Shown: piece after piece, positions 60,572-64,000 of the stretch
How positions within the stretch are numbered: the stretch's first letter is position 1
Layout of the letters: each line of letters begins with the position of its first letter
Assembly (NCBI RefSeq): GCF_018413605.1
Contig: NZ_JAHCDN010000001.1
Coordinates: forward strand, 248,001 to 312,000
DNA from: Variovorax sp. PCZ-1
Lineage (GTDB): Bacteria > Pseudomonadota > Gammaproteobacteria > Burkholderiales > Burkholderiaceae_C
Direction: 5' to 3'
Length of the DNA stretch: 64,000 nucleotides
The notes under the pieces: generated by a model
What the model was told of the DNA's origin: nothing
Database searches by the model: none
What the model saw: only the letters and a program-made list of their open reading frames with translations
Program-made: the position numbers and the translations under genes

Positions 60572-63337
60572 ATGAGCGTGCCTGATTTTTCTTCGCTGTT
60601 AGATTTGCTTCCAGTAGGTGCTTATCGTGCTGGGCTGGATGGCCGCCTGTCCTATGTCAATACTGCGCTGGCTCGCCTGCTTGGCTACAGCAGCGCCGAG
60701 TTCATGCTGAAGACCCAGCCCTCACATGCGCGCTGCTACGCGCAAGCAGGTCGACATGGGCAATTCATGGCGCAACTCTATGGAGGCGGTGTTCGTGAAT
60801 TTGATTCAGTGATGCGTGGTGTCAGTGGCGATGTGAGCGTGAAAGAGCAAGCCAAGTTGCTGCTGGATGCGCAAGGCGTGGCCATCGGTTATGAAGGCAC
60901 GGTGCAAGCTGCGCAAGCAAGTAACGATTCAGAGCAGTTGCAACGATTGCAAGCTTTGATTGACACCATTACCGATCACATTTGGTTGATGGATCGCCAA
61001 GGCAAGTATGTGGTAGCCAATCCAGCATTTCTACACTTTGTTGATATAGAAAAACAGAAGGTAATAGGACGCAGCTCTAGTGAAATATTTGAATCCGATG
61101 TGTCTGCTCGATTCAGAGCCGCTGACATTCAAATGATGCAGGATAAACAGTCTGAATTACGCGAAGATACCCATATTGATCAAGTCACAGGCAAATCGAT
61201 CACTGTTGAGCTCTCCAAAATCCCCTTGATTAATGCGCAAGGCGAGTGCATCGGTCTTGCGGGTATCGCCAGAGATATCACCGCTCGCAAGCGCGCAGAG
61301 GATGCGGTCAGGCATCAAGAAGCGCAGCTGTCGGCTCTGATTCATAGCATTCAAGATCATATTTGGGTGATCAATCGCGAAGGCTTCTATCAAATTGGCA
61401 ACAAAGCATTTTTGGAGGCGCACAGTCTGCAGCATAAAGATCTGGTGGGCAAAACGCCAGTAGATATCTTCGGCCAAGAGCGCGGGGAGCGCTATATGGC
61501 TTCCAACTCTGCTGTGATGGACAGTGGCCTCAGCCATGTGCGTGATGATGTAGCGCCACACCCTCAAACCGGCGAGCCCATGTATTTGGAGTTGATCAAG
61601 ACTCCCATGCTGAGCGCGCAGGGCCAGTGTATTGGCTTGGTTGGGATTGCACGCGATATCACGCCGCGCAAACAAGTGGAAGTGGCGCTGATGCAGGCCA
61701 AAGACAGTGCTGAGGCTGCTGAGCGCGCCAAAGCTGAATTCTTGGCCAATATGAGCCATGAAATTCGCACCCCGATGAATGCGGTGATCGGTATGAGCGA
61801 TTTGCTGCTGGAAACGCCACTGAGTGATGAGCAGCGCGAGTTTGCAGACACGATTCGCACCAGTAGCGATCAGCTTCTTTCACTGATCAACGATATCTTG
61901 GATTTCTCGAAGATTGAGTCTGGTCATCTCTCGTTGGAACAAGTGCCGATAGCGTTGGCCGATTGCGTGGAAACCGCACTTGATTTGACCGCCAAGCCCG
62001 CCACTACCAAGGGCCTGGATTTGCTCTATTGGATTGATGATGAGGTGCCGCGCACTGTGCTGGGTGATTCGACTCGCTTGCGCCAAGTGTTTGTGAATTT
62101 GATCAGCAATGCCGTGAAATTCACCCAGCATGGCGAAGTCGTTGTGACACTCACGCGTCGCATGGCTGAGAGTGGTGATCCACTGCTGCATGCCAGCGTC
62201 CGTGACACGGGTATTGGCATTCCAGCAGAGCGGCTCAATCGCTTGTTTCAAGTATTCAGCCAGGTCGATGCATCGACCACGCGCAACTATGGAGGCACTG
62301 GGCTAGGCTTGGCCATTTGCAAGCGCCTGATCAGCTTGATGGGTGGGCGTATTTGGGTGGAGTCTGAAGTAGGCATGGGCAGCAACTTTCAATTTGAAAT
62401 TCCGCTGCACGCCGTGCAAACGGGCCCGATTGCTTGGAGCAGCGCAGGCGATCAAAAGCTTGCGGGTAAGCGCGTTTTGGTGGTGGACGATAACGCCACG
62501 AACCGCCGTATCGTCGATTTACAAACCACGCGCTGGGGCATGCATCCCGTGAGTGTGGCAAGTGCAAGTTTGGCGCTGGAACTGCTCGCCGATGGTGAAT
62601 ACTTTGATGTGGCACTGCTTGATGTACAGATGCCCGGCATGGACGGGTATGAATTGGCGCGGCAGATTAGGCTCAAACACCCTGCTACAGAGCTGCCTTT
62701 GCTCTTGCTGACTTCGCAGGGTATGGATGGCGTGCGTAGCCGTGAGCTGGGTGTGGCACAAACGCTTTCCAAACCGATTAAATCGGCGCAGCTGATGGCC
62801 GCGCTAGCGCGCGTGTTAGATCGCCCTTCATCATCGGGTAACCGTGTGACGCACAGCGGCGTGAGCGTACCCATCAGCATGCCCGCGCCACTGAGCGCGA
62901 TAGCACCTGTGGCGATGCCAGCCAAAGCCAAGCTCTCAGACACCTATCCCTTGCGCATCTTGTTGGCAGAAGACAATTTGGTGAACCAGCGCGTGGCCAC
63001 CTTGATTTTGCAGGGCATGGGTTATCAAATCGCGGTAGCGTCGAATGGTGTCGTGGCTCTGCAAATGTTGAAGGATGCCTTAGCAACAGAGCCCTTTGAT
63101 CTTGTGCTCATGGATGTGCAAATGCCCGAGATGGATGGCTTAGAAGCTACGCGGCATATTCGTGCAGATATTGCTAAGAATCAACAGCCGCAAATTGTGG
63201 CGATGACAGCCAATGCCATGGAAGGCGATCGCGAAACTTGTATTGAGGCTGGCATGGATGATTATTTAAGCAAACCGATCAAGCCTGCGGCACTTTCGCA
63301 AGCGCTAGGAGAGGCGGCGAAGCGGCGTAAGTCGTGA
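60572..63337 (+). CDS. Hybrid sensor histidine kinase with PAS domains and two receiver domains
   Basis: A soluble 921-residue protein without membrane segments. Order: a weak PAS (about 1-115), PAS (130-255), PAS (265-385), HisKA with [16 protein letters not shown] (His near 404), HATPase with [11 protein letters not shown] and GGTGLGLAI, then two receiver domains, [10 protein letters not shown] (about 690) and [11 protein letters not shown] (about 848). There is no HPt, so a separate phosphotransfer protein is needed. The preceding TTG (60560) is less likely than the ATG at 60572. Signal and output unknown. Confidence 0.92.
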   Translation: MSVPDFSSLLDLLPVGAYRAGLDGRLSYVNTALARLLGYSSAEFMLKTQPSHARCYAQAGRHGQFMAQLYGGGVREFDSVMRGVSGDVSVKEQAKLLLDAQGVAIGYEGTVQAAQASNDSEQLQRLQALIDTITDHIWLMDRQGKYVVANPAFLHFVDIEKQKVIGRSSSEIFESDVSARFRAADIQMMQDKQSELREDTHIDQVTGKSITVELSKIPLINAQGECIGLAGIARDITARKRAEDAVRHQEAQLSALIHSIQDHIWVINREGFYQIGNKAFLEAHSLQHKDLVGKTPVDIFGQERGERYMASNSAVMDSGLSHVRDDVAPHPQTGEPMYLELIKTPMLSAQGQCIGLVGIARDITPRKQVEVALMQAKDSAEAAERAKAEFLANMSHEIRTPMNAVIGMSDLLLETPLSDEQREFADTIRTSSDQLLSLINDILDFSKIESGHLSLEQVPIALADCVETALDLTAKPATTKGLDLLYWIDDEVPRTVLGDSTRLRQVFVNLISNAVKFTQHGEVVVTLTRRMAESGDPLLHASVRDTGIGIPAERLNRLFQVFSQVDASTTRNYGGTGLGLAICKRLISLMGGRIWVESEVGMGSNFQFEIPLHAVQTGPIAWSSAGDQKLAGKRVLVVDDNATNRRIVDLQTTRWGMHPVSVASASLALELLADGEYFDVALLDVQMPGMDGYELARQIRLKHPATELPLLLLTSQGMDGVRSRELGVAQTLSKPIKSAQLMAALARVLDRPSSSGNRVTHSGVSVPISMPAPLSAIAPVAMPAKAKLSDTYPLRILLAEDNLVNQRVATLILQGMGYQIAVASNGVVALQMLKDALATEPFDLVLMDVQMPEMDGLEATRHIRADIAKNQQPQIVAMTANAMEGDRETCIEAGMDDYLSKPIKPAALSQALGEAAKRRKS

Positions 63338-63354
63338 GCAGCATATCCAAGATA

Positions 63355-63384
63355 TGCTATTAAATCAATAGCATATTACGCTTG
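63355..63384 (-). repeat. Dispersed GCTATT repeat, copy 18 (shortened)
   Basis: A TGCTATTAAATCAATAGCA core with ATTACGCTTG and no GCCGGC end; 18 nt after the kinase stop, in a 146-nt gap. Confidence 0.7.
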
Positions 63385-63483
63385 TTTTATCAAGGTGTGA
63401 GCAAGATATTGATGTGAATATCAGTATGTCCATCGCAGCAGCAAGGTGACTGTACTTTCGTCACAATGCGTCGATATACTTAT

Positions 63484-64000
63484 GTGATCAACACATTTCA
63501 GCATCTTTTCCCCCTGCCACTTGTGCCTTCCCTCCCGCCTACTTCAAAACCTGGTTGGTACCAGCGCTTTCGCCAATCTTTGCCCAAGCGTGAAGAACTG
63601 GCGCAGCAGCCTTGGCTTGCGCCGATTGCGGATCGCATCTTGGATCGCAAGCTGTGGACGGCGCAGCATGAGTCGGTAGCGCGCGGGGTGGCTATTGGCA
63701 TGTTTTGGGCCTTTGTCATTCCTTTTGCCCAAATTATTTTTGCAGCCGCCAATTGTGTGTGGTGGCGTGCGAATATTCCAGTGGCTGCTGCGATGACCTT
63801 CATCACCAACCCGTTTACGGTGGGTTTTTGGCTGTATTTGGCTTATCAAGTTGGTAGCTATTTCATTGATGCTCCCCCGCCTGCCAAGCTGTCGGACGGG
63901 GGCGGTTTGTTTCAATGGCTCTCTAGCATCGGCTGGCCTGCAGTGCTGGGCATGGGCATCTTTGCCGTAGGCGGAGCGATTGCCGGCTACTTGCTCGTGA
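63484..64000 (+). CDS. DUF2062 family protein, N-terminal part
   Basis: The frame is open from a GTG at 63484 to the window edge, with a second GTG at 63523. The protein WTAQHESVARGVAIGMFWAF and MTFITNPFTVGFWLYLAYQV, each within 20, and a later WPAVLGMGIFAVGGAIAGYLL are the DUF2062 family membrane core of three segments. Function unknown. Only about 172 codons are present; the start is uncertain because no clear ribosome site is visible. Confidence 0.78.
   Translation, partial: MINTFQHLFPLPLVPSLPPTSKPGWYQRFRQSLPKREELAQQPWLAPIADRILDRKLWTAQHESVARGVAIGMFWAFVIPFAQIIFAAANCVWWRANIPVAAAMTFITNPFTVGFWLYLAYQVGSYFIDAPPPAKLSDGGGLFQWLSSIGWPAVLGMGIFAVGGAIAGYLLV

Overview
The window looks like chromosomal DNA of a betaproteobacterium of the order Burkholderiales, most likely family Comamonadaceae. 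Pointers are the single complete F1Fo ATP synthase operon led by atpI, the dapF-DUF484-xerC block, the DUF3567 (BTH_I0359-type) and DUF3108 proteins, a permease-less PTS set (EIIA-Man, HPr, EI), and a short interspersed repeat built around GCTATTNNNNNNATAGC that I recall from this family. I saw no phage, insertion sequence, CRISPR array, rRNA or tRNA. The organism call is inference from gene content, not a database match.

Layout. 1-3.5 kb: end of a PIN-domain gene, then hisC-hisB-hisH-hisA; hisF and hisI do not follow. 3.5-11.8 kb: an unknown protein, hexose-6-phosphate mutarotase, a DegQ/DegS-type protease, a sulfatase, a Nif3-like protein, a flavoprotein, a methyltransferase and a HAMP-only membrane protein. 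12-21.7 kb: a fumarylacetoacetase-family enzyme divergent from an IclR regulator with a long palindrome between them, DUF3108 and DUF3567 proteins, a large zinc-ribbon membrane protein, a YeiH-type exporter, an esterase and a NUDIX-metallo-beta-lactamase fusion. 21.7-27.3 kb: SbmA/BacA-like transporter, HugZ-like protein, SDR, FMN reductase, dapF, DUF484, xerC. 27.5-33.7 kb: two BLUF (blue-light sensor) genes, an rRNA methyltransferase, cca, a Crp/Fnr regulator and two paralogous unknown genes. 33.7-41 kb: tldD, an unknown gene, a DAHP synthase behind an aromatic leader-peptide attenuator, a GMC oxidoreductase, an MBL lipoprotein and a CopD-like protein. 41.1-48.4 kb: atpIBEFHAGDC with a terminator. 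48.5-64 kb: a cNMP-binding protein, LysR regulator, thioesterase, enolase-superfamily enzyme, GlcD-like oxidase facing a class V aminotransferase, a thioredoxin-like protein, hydrolase, MFS transporter, PTS genes, a large hybrid histidine kinase and a partial DUF2062 gene.

Most of the window is housekeeping, but several non-coding or unusual signals stand out. (1) Three copies of a stem-loop element sit 17-50 nt past the stop codons of three genes. Each has a conserved CCTCC/GGAGG-rich core, and the outer and inner stems differ in sequence between copies while staying self-complementary. (2) A 21-codon leader with eight consecutive Phe/Tyr/Trp codons precedes a mutually exclusive antiterminator/terminator upstream of the DAHP synthase. 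(3) A ~45-60 bp dispersed repeat occurs 18 times. Many copies lie inside reading frames, three of them within secretion signals and one forming part of a conserved motif in the CCA-adding enzyme. (4) A BLUF-like protein with the invariant glutamine changed to histidine is translationally linked to one of two paralogous proteins I do not recognise.

Start codons were moved inward from the longest open frame where the family N-terminus, a ribosome binding site or an upstream TTG made that more likely; each case is stated.
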